A DNA stretch of 64,000 bases, from NCBI GenBank assembly GCA_005223185.1, contig NJBN01000010.1, forward strand, positions 62,001 through 126,000, given 5' to 3'. A model generated the notes under the pieces. It was given only the letters and a program-made list of their open reading frames with translations. It was not told the DNA's origin and ran no database searches. Origin of the DNA: a candidate division LCP-89 bacterium B3_LCP (GTDB lineage: Bacteria; Electryoneota; B3-LCP). Made by a program: the position numbers and the translations under genes. Positions 37,663-44,837 of this stretch are shown piece after piece; the stretch's first letter is position 1; every line of letters begins with the position of its first letter.

Positions 37663-38672
37663 GATTGATTCTCCTCTATTGAATCACTCCTTTGACGATC
37701 CGCCAAACCAAAATAGAAGGTAAACGGATGCACTTCCCTAAGATCACTCTCTTGGCTGGCTAATATACCCTCGTGTTCAACGAATTTTCTGACCTCATTG
37801 TACACGCATCGGGCAGCCGAAGGCGTGAGATGATACCAGTGGTTACGGATCATTGATGTTGATTCGGGATCGTTGAAGCGTGCTTTTATTACTTCCAATA
37901 TTGCTTCAGAAATCGGTGGTCGAGTCCCAGGATTTTTGTTTGGCGCACTCCCTATGTAGAAATAATAGGGCTTTGTTACTGAATTTGCTTCACTGCATTC
38001 ATGTTCGTAAGCGTTTCCAGTCCCTAACAAAAATTCATGAATTGCCTTGTGAAGTCCTCTTGCTTGGCTGTGACTGACCGCAAAGATCTTGTATAAAGGT
38101 CTGCCTATGGTGTTGTTATAGGCATTTATGTGTGTCAGCAAACCTGATACTCTGGATGATAGGTCAGTCGTATCAAAGAGACTTATGTGTGGCCCCGAAG
38201 CATTAAAGTAGGTCGCGCCATTCTCCTCGGAAGTTCTGAGTATGTCCTTTTTGACCATATCCCGAAGGATGGTCTTCAAGGTGCGTTTCTGTAGATCGTG
38301 CGGTGCGTGAATTAAGTAGGATATTTCGTGCAGTATCTGCTCTTCAGTCTGGGGCTCAGCTAAAAGGATGATGGTGATTTCCTTCTGAATCTCACGTATT
38401 TTGACGAACCCGCTGGTGAGGTCTTGTACTTCCTCCAGCGCTTTCAGCGAATACTGAACGTTCCGGAGCGAAATCCCTAAATCCGCAACGATCGCCATCT
38501 GCCCGGCCAAAGTTGATTTATCCTCATGCCGCTTATGACACGTATCAACCATGGCTAACTTTAGCAGATTCTTCATGCCGGATATGTCCTTATATCCGGT
38601 GTCCAATGCCCAGCCGCATATACTCTGAAAAAGACCATAAAGCAACTGGGTGTTATTGTCTCGCACCTGCAA
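37659..38672 (-). CDS. Probable winged-helix DNA-binding protein, unknown family
   Basis: A 337-residue protein. Residues about 45-95 (STLAGQMAIVADLGISLRNVQYSLKALEEVQDL) look like a winged helix-turn-helix. A second helical unit (EEQILHEISYLIHAPHDLQKRTLKTILRDMVKKDILRTSEENGATYF) looks like another wHTH, and a C-terminal half (about 180-337) has no family I recognise. No membrane segments are seen. The start is TTG at 38672, favoured by GAGGAGG about 6 bases upstream. Transcription passes into the small exported protein gene. Base use is similar to the genome average. Confidence 0.6.
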   Translation of the reverse strand: MQVRDNNTQLLYGLFQSICGWALDTGYKDISGMKNLLKLAMVDTCHKRHEDKSTLAGQMAIVADLGISLRNVQYSLKALEEVQDLTSGFVKIREIQKEITIILLAEPQTEEQILHEISYLIHAPHDLQKRTLKTILRDMVKKDILRTSEENGATYFNASGPHISLFDTTDLSSRVSGLLTHINAYNNTIGRPLYKIFAVSHSQARGLHKAIHEFLLGTGNAYEHECSEANSVTKPYYFYIGSAPNKNPGTRPPISEAILEVIKARFNDPESTSMIRNHWYHLTPSAARCVYNEVRKFVEHEGILASQESDLREVHPFTFYFGLADRQRSDSIEENQS

Positions 38673-38981
38673 GGTTGCCTCCTCGTTAGTTCAGGTCACG
38701 AAATTGCCATCTACTATAATTATACGAAACCAGATGATATAAGTCAAGTGCAATTTTTTGCATCTATTCATTATCACCTGATGCACCACCTATAATATAA
38801 GCTCTTATTTTGCCAAATGCAATAGTTTTTTTATTTTCTCGAAAATTTTAAAAAGTGACATATTCGACCGACACGATGCAGTGTCCGTCATTTTCTGCGT
38901 CTGTTTTGTGCTTGGAAATAATAGTGGGAGACAGATTTGTCTTTTTATTGGGATTTGGGATTCACTGGTAGAGATGATTAT

Positions 38982-39035
38982 GGGTGAGTGGCCAGACCCT
39001 TCAGGGTCGGGTTTCATATAGGACATTAGAAATAG
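38982..39035 (+). repeat. GTGG-headed hairpin repeat (family D), copy 1
   Basis: A 54-base direct repeat with 39398-39451: GGGTGAGTGGCCA, hairpin GACCC-TTCA-GGGTC, then a shared tail GGTTTCATATAGGACATTAG. The stem differs from copy 2 at paired positions. Confidence 0.85.
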
Positions 39036-39037
39036 CT

Positions 39038-39080
39038 GTAGGGGGGACTAAGCGAAGACGTAGTCGAAGCGCAGTCGACC
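39038..39080 (+). repeat. GTAG-headed REP (GACTAAG family), copy 1
   Basis: GTAG then GGGGGGACTAAGCG ... CGCAGTCGACC. Related copies lie at 39161-39202 and, inverted, at 61152-61194. Confidence 0.7.
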
Positions 39081-39160
39081 AATTATTTTCAGCCCCCTTC
39101 AGGGGGGGTTTTACTATCCGTAGGCTGGTGCTTCAGCGCCAGACACTCCCTGCAGCAAGT

Positions 39161-39202
39161 GTAGGATAGACTAAGTGCAGACGAAGTCAAACGCAGTCTA
39201 CC
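39161..39202 (+). repeat. GTAG-headed REP (GACTAAG family), copy 2
   Basis: GTAG followed by GATAGACTAAGTG ... ACGCAGTCTACC, an imperfect palindrome whose arms (TAGACT / AGTCTA) pair. Confidence 0.75.
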
Positions 39203-39329
39203 AAGAATCCGTGTATACAGCGAGGGTGGCATGGGTGTAAGCCCCCTTACGGGCTTCTGGACACGCAGTGGACGAAGCATGTCTTTCCACTGGGTGGTTA
39301 TGAACCATTCCATAACCGCTTGTTGAACA

Positions 39330-39353
39330 GTGGCATGGATCAATCCATGCCAC
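39330..39353. repeat. Perfect 11-bp palindrome
   Basis: GTGGCATGGAT-CA-ATCCATGCCAC, a perfect inverted repeat with only two central bases. Its arms resemble the GGTGGCATG strings seen near 16971 and 39226. Confidence 0.75.
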
Positions 39354-39397
39354 CCTAGATACAAGCCTCAGGTCACATCCGCCAGTCAGGATGTCCC

Positions 39398-39451
39398 GGG
39401 TGAGTGGCCAGATCCTTCAGGATCGGGTTTCATATAGGACATTAGAAATAG
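39398..39451 (+). repeat. GTGG-headed hairpin repeat (family D), copy 2
   Basis: As copy 1 but with stem GATCC-TTCA-GGATC; the C-to-T and G-to-A changes keep pairing. Confidence 0.85.
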
Positions 39452-39745
39452 TAAGATAGACCCGCACCCAACATGAGGCCTTTCACTGCGTTCACCGTAG
39501 GAGTCCTACGGACAGGATGACAACAAAATGAGGGCTCCTGTATATAATATACAACAATTGTTCGGAAAAAGCAAGAGAAATTGCGATGATATCTGATCCC
39601 CCCTTTGTTCCACCTTAACAAGAGAGCGTTCCAACCAGATCCGCGCGAAGGGACACAGGATTGCTCCAAGGGAGTCCCTATGGGAAAATCCTATGCCCAA
39701 TCTCTCAGGCAAAGTGGATAAATCCACTATTTAGAAATAAAGGAC

Positions 39746-39797
39746 AGTCGCTTTAGCGACTTTACCTAGAATCCGGGCGTATGAATTTATTCATGCG
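39746..39797 (+). repeat. AGTCGC double-hairpin repeat, copy 2
   Basis: Matches 16917-16968: AGTCGC-TTTA-GCGACT hairpin, TTTACC, then CATGAATTTATTCATG. Confidence 0.8.
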
Positions 39798-39844
39798 TCT
39801 ATAGCAGCTCCACCAAAATTTCCCCCCACAAAATATCTCCCCAC

Positions 39845-39873
39845 TTGACTTTTGCCGATTTTTTTAGTATATT
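39845..39873 (+). promoter_or_regulatory. Promoter of secreted T9SS protein gene
   Basis: TTGACT at 39845-39850, 17-base spacer, TATATT at 39868-39873; the ATG follows about 70 bases later. Confidence 0.75.
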
Positions 39874-39943
39874 GACTATCATCACTCTTTTCCAGTCTGA
39901 AAATTTCCATTTTGCAATTTGCATTTTGCAATTGGAGGATGCC

Positions 39944-41596
39944 ATGCGAACCAAAATCTTAATCCTGCTCGCTTCTTTCCTGCTTCTAACTCTAACCTGC
40001 AGAGCACAAGGTCAGCTCTACTCCAACTACTGGTTCGCCTATAGTACGGTTGAAGTGGACAGACCAATTGCCGCTGACTCGTCAATCTACCAGTCAAGCT
40101 GTTCAGCCATTCCCTTCGGAGAAGATCGCATGATTCATTTTTACTCAGAAGAGGATTTTGGTGATTGTTATCAAATTTATAACATTTATGGCGAAGAGGT
40201 TTTTTCAACCCCGCAGTTGCTTCTCCCTGCGCTAGATCCAGATTATATGGGCATTCCCCATGTTGTACTAGATGGAATAGGCGGCCTATTTGCTGTGGTC
40301 AGAATCTCAAATCTACAAGATGAAGGATTATACGCCCAGCGGTTGGATTCAGAAGGAAACAGGCTCTGGGGAGATGCAGGGATATTGTTATCTGAGGAAG
40401 AATTTCACTCTACTTTAGAAGCCAGCCCTGATGGTGTGGGTGGTTTTCTTTATACTTTCAGACATGCAGATAGCAACGACATCATAGTTCAGCGAGTAGA
40501 TTCAACAGGTCAGAAAGAATGGGGTGATAATGGAGTTATTGTTTGTGACAATCTATATCAGCAGGACATACCAGCAATAACTCATGACGAATGTGGCGGA
40601 GCGTATGTCATCTGGCGAGATTATCGACCTCCGCATGTATTCCCATCGGGAAGAGCCTATATTCAAAAGGTTGATTTTGTTGGTAACACAATTTGGGCAA
40701 CCAACGGTGTCCAATTTAGCAGCATTAACCGCCAGCCTTGGTTCTTTCAGCTAATCCCTGATGGTGAAGAAGGATTCGTTTTACATGAAGGTAGTGGTGT
40801 GTATAACTTCGCCCACCGAGTCGATCCAAACGGTCATCTTCTCTGGGAGAGGGACTATGTGAGCTGGGGAGATGAAGCCCAAATTGCTGAAGGCGATTCA
40901 GGCTTCTTTTATACTGCCTGGTGTTCTGAATTTGCAGACAGTATTTATGCCCAAAATATTGACATGGATGGCAACTTTCACTGGGGGGATTTCCCCGGAG
41001 TTTTAATGGCTACCGGTAATAATATATACAGTAATCTTGTGGACGTATACTATAATAATTCACACCTTTTCGGCGCCTTTTATTTCGGTGAATCTTCGCC
41101 TTCTTGGGATCTGCACATTCTTGCTCAGTGCTTGGATTCTAATGGTCAATACCTGTGGGGACCTGAAGGAACCATGGTGAGCAGTAATGCTGAAGGCGGT
41201 TGTTTCAATATTAGCATTGTCTCAGATCAAATTAACGGTGCCACAACTTTTTTCGATGTCCATTTTAACGGTGAGCATAACGTTTTCGCGAAGCATATAA
41301 ACGCCAATGGCTCCTTAGGCGGTCCAAAGCCAGTTAGGGTTATCCCACCTATAAGAACTCAGATATCCGGCATTTCCGAGGGCTTAGTGCGCTATAATAT
41401 TTCTAAACCAGGCATAGTTAATATAGATCTTTATAACCTCTTAGGACAACACATAAAAACTATCCAAAACAATTATCAACAGCCCGGCACCCACACCACT
41501 CACATAGACCAATCCTCCCTCTCCTCTGGCATCTATTTTCTACGGTTACACACCCCCACCGGCAGTAATGTTTCTAAGATGGTGGTGATGAGGTAG
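39944..41596 (+). CDS. Secreted protein with C-terminal type IX sorting domain
   Basis: A 550-residue exported protein starting MRTKILILLASFLLLTLTCRAQG, a signal peptide. I chose this ATG because GGAGG lies 5 bases before it. The body has six or so repeats of the form ...LYAQRLDSEGNRLWGDAGILLSE, ...IIVQRVDSTGQKEWGDNGVIVCD (about 45 residues each, with W-G(D)-G), which resemble beta-propeller blades. The last 80 residues (VRYNISKPGIVNIDLYNLLGQHIKTI...SLSSGIYFLRLHTPTGSNVSKMVVMR) are a Por/type IX secretion sorting domain. It is therefore expected at the cell surface. Substrate unknown. Confidence 0.85.
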   Translation: MRTKILILLASFLLLTLTCRAQGQLYSNYWFAYSTVEVDRPIAADSSIYQSSCSAIPFGEDRMIHFYSEEDFGDCYQIYNIYGEEVFSTPQLLLPALDPDYMGIPHVVLDGIGGLFAVVRISNLQDEGLYAQRLDSEGNRLWGDAGILLSEEEFHSTLEASPDGVGGFLYTFRHADSNDIIVQRVDSTGQKEWGDNGVIVCDNLYQQDIPAITHDECGGAYVIWRDYRPPHVFPSGRAYIQKVDFVGNTIWATNGVQFSSINRQPWFFQLIPDGEEGFVLHEGSGVYNFAHRVDPNGHLLWERDYVSWGDEAQIAEGDSGFFYTAWCSEFADSIYAQNIDMDGNFHWGDFPGVLMATGNNIYSNLVDVYYNNSHLFGAFYFGESSPSWDLHILAQCLDSNGQYLWGPEGTMVSSNAEGGCFNISIVSDQINGATTFFDVHFNGEHNVFAKHINANGSLGGPKPVRVIPPIRTQISGISEGLVRYNISKPGIVNIDLYNLLGQHIKTIQNNYQQPGTHTTHIDQSSLSSGIYFLRLHTPTGSNVSKMVVMR

Positions 41597-41876
41597 GGGA
41601 AGAGAAAAACCTGAACCGCTGATTACCACTGATTTAACTGATTTCGCTGATTAACGGGGAAATGTCATTCCTGCCTGCCCCTTCGGGGCTGTGGGTTTTC
41701 CTGCGTCAGATGTCCCCTCCTGAGAAACCCCCATCCACCCTGAAAAAACGTGGGTTTCAACCCACTGAAATTACTTCGCCCGAGGAATTGATTCCCGGGC
41801 GTTCATATTTCCGAGGTGGTATAACCCGTTCCATGCCACCATTTAGTATCAATCACGGAATTGTCCGAGCGGGTGG

Positions 41877-41922
41877 CCGGGACAGCTTCCCCGAAGGGGC
41901 TGACGAAGTCAGGATGTCCCGG
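41877..41922 (+). repeat. Three-way-junction REP (family A), copy 3
   Basis: 46 bases, one loop change from copies 1 and 2 (CCCC-GAA-GGGG), preceded by GGGTGG. Confidence 0.9.
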
Positions 41923-41982
41923 ATGTATCTATTAAGCAATGTCATTCTGGGAGGGTTTCAGCCCTATTCGGAATCCAGCTAA

Positions 41983-42071
41983 GTAGGTTGGGTTAGCGAA
42001 GCATAACCCAACACCGCGCACGTCACGAATAGTTGGATTACATTCGCCTTTGGCGTCAGAACCAAACCTAC
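41983..42071. repeat. Inverted pair of GTAG-headed REPs
   Basis: GTAG with hairpin GTTGGGTT-AGCGAAGCAT-AACCCAAC at the left end; the right end closes with the complement, AACCTAC at 42065-42071. This gives a BIME-like unit of two opposed elements. Confidence 0.8.
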
Positions 42072-42096
42072 AATTCTACTCGCCCTGTAGATCATA

Positions 42097-42315
42097 TTAC
42101 TCTTCCCTGTCGGTCGGTCGCGACGCAGCCTTTTGGGATGCTTTTTCTTTCTCTTTTCTCTTCTTCTTGGCGCCCATCAGCCCACCGGTGATCATTATGA
42201 ATCCTAACACGATAAACACTGCCGTAATGCTGTTATCGATGATGTCAAACAATCTCAATGCACCTACTACAATGGCAAAACCGATCAGTATCCAGCCTAC
42301 ATTTTTCTCTGTCAT
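42097..42315 (-). CDS. Small two-helix membrane protein
   Basis: A 72-residue protein: hydrophobic helix at about 7-22 (WILIGFAIVVGALRLF), a short turn (DIIDNS), a second helix at about 30-47 (AVFIVLGFIMITGGLMG) and a highly charged tail (AKKKRKEKEKASQKAA), which should face the cytoplasm. No family recognised. It is flanked by REP elements on both sides. Confidence 0.6.
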   Translation of the reverse strand: MTEKNVGWILIGFAIVVGALRLFDIIDNSITAVFIVLGFIMITGGLMGAKKKRKEKEKASQKAASRPTDREE

Positions 42316-42343
42316 AATTTCTCAGTTGAAATATAGCGGGTGG

Positions 42344-42385
42344 CCGGGACAGCTTCCCCAAAGGAGCCCTCATGGGATGTCCCGG
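42344..42385 (+). repeat. Three-way-junction REP (family A), variant copy 4
   Basis: The outer stem CCGGGACA / TGTCCCGG is intact. The second inner hairpin is replaced by CCC-TCAT-GGG and the first becomes CTTCC / GGAG, so the two-hairpin layout is kept with different bases. Confidence 0.85.
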
Positions 42386-42396
42386 ACGGGTGATGT

Positions 42397-43920
42397 TCAC
42401 TCTAAGCTACCCACTTTTCCTTCCACCTCTTCCAAAATCTCACAAGATTTCACTAGTTCTTTCATGCGGGTGTGATCGGGGTATAGCGGTCGGTCGATAT
42501 CCAGGAATTTGACGTATTTGCGGATGATTTCGTGGGCTTTTTGAACGCCTTTACCGGGGCTGAATTCACGTAAATCCAGCGCCTGTGCAGCAGCCATGAA
42601 TTCAATACCTAAAATCCCGTAAGCATTATCCAGGATCTGTCCGGTCTTGATAGCGGTGTTCATCCCCATAGAGACGAAATCCTCCTGATCGGCAGCAGCG
42701 GGAATGGATTGGATCGAAGCAGGCGCTGATAAAATCCGCTGTTCGACGATTAGTGTATCTGCGGTGTATTGCGAGAGCATCAACCCTGAGAACATACCCG
42801 CGCCTTTAGTCAGGAAAGCAGGTAATCCTGCTGATAACGCAGGGTTGTTGAGACGATTCATGCGCCGTTCGGACATCACCGATACCATAGTTACGGCAGC
42901 GCCTACCATATCCATCGGTAGAGATACCGGCGTCCCCTGGAAATTGGCGCCCGTCAAGGTAAGCTTATCTTCCGGTATGAAAACGGGATTATCACCGACG
43001 CCGTTAAGTTCGATTTCAACCTGCTTCTTAGCCCATGCTATTGCATCGTGAGCAGCGCCGATAACCTGCGGCGATGAACGCATGGAATAGGCATCCTGAA
43101 CCCTGATCTTCATCTTGCCGGTCTGCAGGTCACTACCTCCGATGCATTTCAGAATCGCGCGGGAACTGCGGATTGCTCCGGCGAAGCCGCGTTTCATATG
43201 CAAGCGCTCATCGTATGGTTTTAAGTTTGCCAGCAGGGCTTCCAGAGTCATCGCGCCGGCGATTTCCGCCTGTTTCAACCAGCGGTTAATATCGTAAAGG
43301 TGCAATGCCGACATGGCGGTCAGCAGGTTCGATCCGTTGATCACCGACAATCCATCCCGTGCTTTGAGACCCGGAACGGGGATCCCCGCTTTGTCCAGTG
43401 CTTCCTTGCCGGGCATGATCTTACCCTGATAGTAGGCTTCCCCTTCGCCCATCATCAGCAGACCGATCTGGGACATGGGAGCTAAATCTCCGCAGGCACC
43501 CACCGATCCCTTCTGACAAACTACCGGCGTTACCCCCTTGTTAAGCATATCCACCAGCGTCTGCGTGATTTCCGGACGGCAGCCGGAATTGCCGTGAGCG
43601 TGCACGTTGATGCGTCCAGCCATGGCTCCGCGCACGTATTCGATAGGCGCTGGATCGCCGATGCCAGCGGCGTGGTTGTAGATCAGGTATTTCTGGAAAT
43701 CCTCAACCTGCTGGTCATCCAAGACGACTTCGGAAAATTCCCCGATGCCGGTGTTGACGCCGTACATGATCTCCCGCGCCTTTATCTTCTCTTCCAGCAT
43801 GGCACGGCAGACCTTGATCCGTTCCAGCGCTTCTTTGTCTAACTCAACCTTCTCTCCGTGGCGCGTAATGCGCTCTAACTTCTCTATGGTCAGGGATTGT
43901 CCGTTTAAGGTGATGGGCAT
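42397..43920 (-). CDS. Histidine ammonia-lyase-like MIO enzyme with Ala-Cys-Gly triad
   Basis: A 507-residue member of the HAL/PAL family, which eliminates ammonia from histidine (giving urocanate) or an aromatic amino acid. Family motifs: YGVNTGIGEFS (53-63), NHAAGIGDP, GRINVHAHGNSG, and KGSVGACGDLAPMSQ around 137-151, VGDNPVF, GANFQGTPVSLPMD and QEDFVSMG. The MIO cofactor normally forms from Ala-Ser-Gly; here the codons read Ala142-Cys143(TGC)-Gly144, with numbering that coincides with Pseudomonas HAL Ser143. The start is the ATG at 43920 with GAGGACC upstream; a longer frame would run into a REP. No other hut genes are nearby, so the substrate is open. Confidence 0.85.
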   Translation of the reverse strand: MPITLNGQSLTIEKLERITRHGEKVELDKEALERIKVCRAMLEEKIKAREIMYGVNTGIGEFSEVVLDDQQVEDFQKYLIYNHAAGIGDPAPIEYVRGAMAGRINVHAHGNSGCRPEITQTLVDMLNKGVTPVVCQKGSVGACGDLAPMSQIGLLMMGEGEAYYQGKIMPGKEALDKAGIPVPGLKARDGLSVINGSNLLTAMSALHLYDINRWLKQAEIAGAMTLEALLANLKPYDERLHMKRGFAGAIRSSRAILKCIGGSDLQTGKMKIRVQDAYSMRSSPQVIGAAHDAIAWAKKQVEIELNGVGDNPVFIPEDKLTLTGANFQGTPVSLPMDMVGAAVTMVSVMSERRMNRLNNPALSAGLPAFLTKGAGMFSGLMLSQYTADTLIVEQRILSAPASIQSIPAAADQEDFVSMGMNTAIKTGQILDNAYGILGIEFMAAAQALDLREFSPGKGVQKAHEIIRKYVKFLDIDRPLYPDHTRMKELVKSCEILEEVEGKVGSLE

Positions 43921-44127
43921 ATTTTGGTCCTCTTTTTTGTAGCCGTCTAAAAAAATATGTTCGCCGGTCATTGCCCCGTAGAAACTCCTATGGAGCAATG
44001 ACATTTCAGTGATTTGGTGGCGGTAATATAACAAAAAAAATCCAGTTAATAAACTGGAAAATAGGGGAAGTGGGATGGGAGGGTGTTGGTAAGGCTTAGG
44101 ACTCATTAGATGGTAACGGACGGGTGG

Positions 44128-44173
44128 CCGGGACAGCTTCCCCAAAGGGGCTGACGAAGTCAGGATGTCCCGG
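44128..44173 (+). repeat. Three-way-junction REP (family A), copy 5, left of RAYT
   Basis: Identical to copy 1 over 46 bases, preceded by GGGTGG; 15 bases from the 3' end of the transposase gene. Confidence 0.9.
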
Positions 44174-44188
44174 CTAAGCTAAGAAATT

Positions 44189-44725
44189 TCACCACCAATT
44201 TATCTTATCCATTTCTATTAGACCAGTTTCTCCTGTAGTATAATAGTTTGCACTGGACCATTTCCAATCCAGAGACGACGTGACCAGATGCTCCCTCACG
44301 GGATTCAGATGAATGTACTCCAGAGTATGATCGAATGTTTCCTTTTCAAAGATGTTTCGATCATATCCTCCTCCTGCCTGCCAGAATACTCGAATCGTTC
44401 TTGATCCTTTCTTAACGAATAGATCATAATGCAAATCCGGCCAGAGATCACGAATGTGATTTAGTGCATGATGGCTGAAAGGTTGCTTGATAGCCCTCAG
44501 AATCGCCGAAATCGAAATATTGATATTGGGTTGGATCAACAGATGGACGTGATTGGGCATCACGACAAACCCAAAGAGTTTATAAAGTCCACGATGGCGG
44601 GCATGGTCCAAGTACTTGATAATTAAATAATATAGATAGTCATCTTTGAATAAGTGCAGGTGTTTATAGCAGGAAAATGTAAGATAATGGATGTGAGGAT
44701 GGTGATTGTAATGTTTAGGAGGCAT
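44189..44725 (-). CDS. REP-associated tyrosine transposase (RAYT, Y1/HUH family)
   Basis: A 178-residue single-strand DNA nuclease of the IS200-like Y1 family. The HUH motif is H59-V-H61 in MPNHVHLLIQP. The conserved block VFWQAGGGYDRNIF and the helix EYIHLNPVREHLV hold the probable catalytic Tyr137. The C-terminal WKWSSANYY is typical of RAYTs. Family knowledge: RAYTs cut at a tetranucleotide beside REP hairpins and spread them without forming classical insertion sequences. Here family A REPs flank the gene on both sides in opposite orientation, which strongly ties enzyme and repeat together. All visible key residues are intact, so it may be active. Confidence 0.93.
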   Translation of the reverse strand: MPPKHYNHHPHIHYLTFSCYKHLHLFKDDYLYYLIIKYLDHARHRGLYKLFGFVVMPNHVHLLIQPNINISISAILRAIKQPFSHHALNHIRDLWPDLHYDLFVKKGSRTIRVFWQAGGGYDRNIFEKETFDHTLEYIHLNPVREHLVTSSLDWKWSSANYYTTGETGLIEMDKINWW

Positions 44726-44755
44726 TGTTTTGGTATTTTATGGTGTTTAGTGCGA

Positions 44756-44800
44756 CCGGGACATCCCCTGCGGGGTGGCTGAAGCCACAAGCTGTCCCGG
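44756..44800 (-). repeat. Three-way-junction REP (family A), inverted copy 6, right of RAYT
   Basis: On the minus strand: CCGGGACA outer stem, then GTGGC-TTCA-GCCAC and CCCC-GCA-GGGG hairpins, then TGTCCCGG. The outer stem is identical to the others, and both inner hairpins differ in sequence but not in form. GTGG precedes it. Confidence 0.88.
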
Positions 44801-44837
44801 CCACACACCCGTCGGTGTGATGCAATTTAGAGGTAAA

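Larger units (their letters stand above)
38673..39844. other. Gene-free region made of nested palindromic repeats
   Basis: About 1.2 kb with no convincing coding frame on either strand. Besides the repeats listed separately it contains a CCCCC-TTCA-GGGGG hairpin near 39091, CTGGTGC-TTCA-GCGCCAG near 39125, a 15-base fragment of the right end of REP family A (39385-39399) and CCGTAGGAGTCCTACGG at 39496. It looks like a landing zone for REP-type elements. Confidence 0.75.
41597..42096. other. Repeat-rich intergenic region
   Basis: No credible gene. It starts with GATT-rich low-complexity sequence (41611-41657), similar to 61119-61147. It then has GTGGGTTTCAACCCAC, CGCCCG-GGAAT / ATTCC-CGGGCG (41777-41801), a family A REP, a CATTCTGGGAGGGTTTCAGCCC element related to 20577, and the GTAG inverted pair at 41983-42071. 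Confidence 0.75.
44128..44800. mobile_element. RAYT transposase gene bracketed by inverted REPs
   Basis: A 673-base unit in which a REP-associated Y1 transposase gene lies between a family A REP in plus orientation (left) and a variant in minus orientation (right). This is the layout of a REPtron or of an IS200-derived ancestor. The same palindromes occur at five other sites in the window without the transposase. Confidence 0.8.

Noticed and set aside
38982-39451. CRISPR array
   Set aside because: Only two direct copies 416 bases apart, with other palindromes between them and no regular spacers or cas genes.
42397-44145. Longer HutH-like frame starting at 44145
   Set aside because: The extra 75 residues lack family similarity and run into the REP at 44128-44173; the ATG at 43920 has a good ribosome site and matches the family N-terminus.
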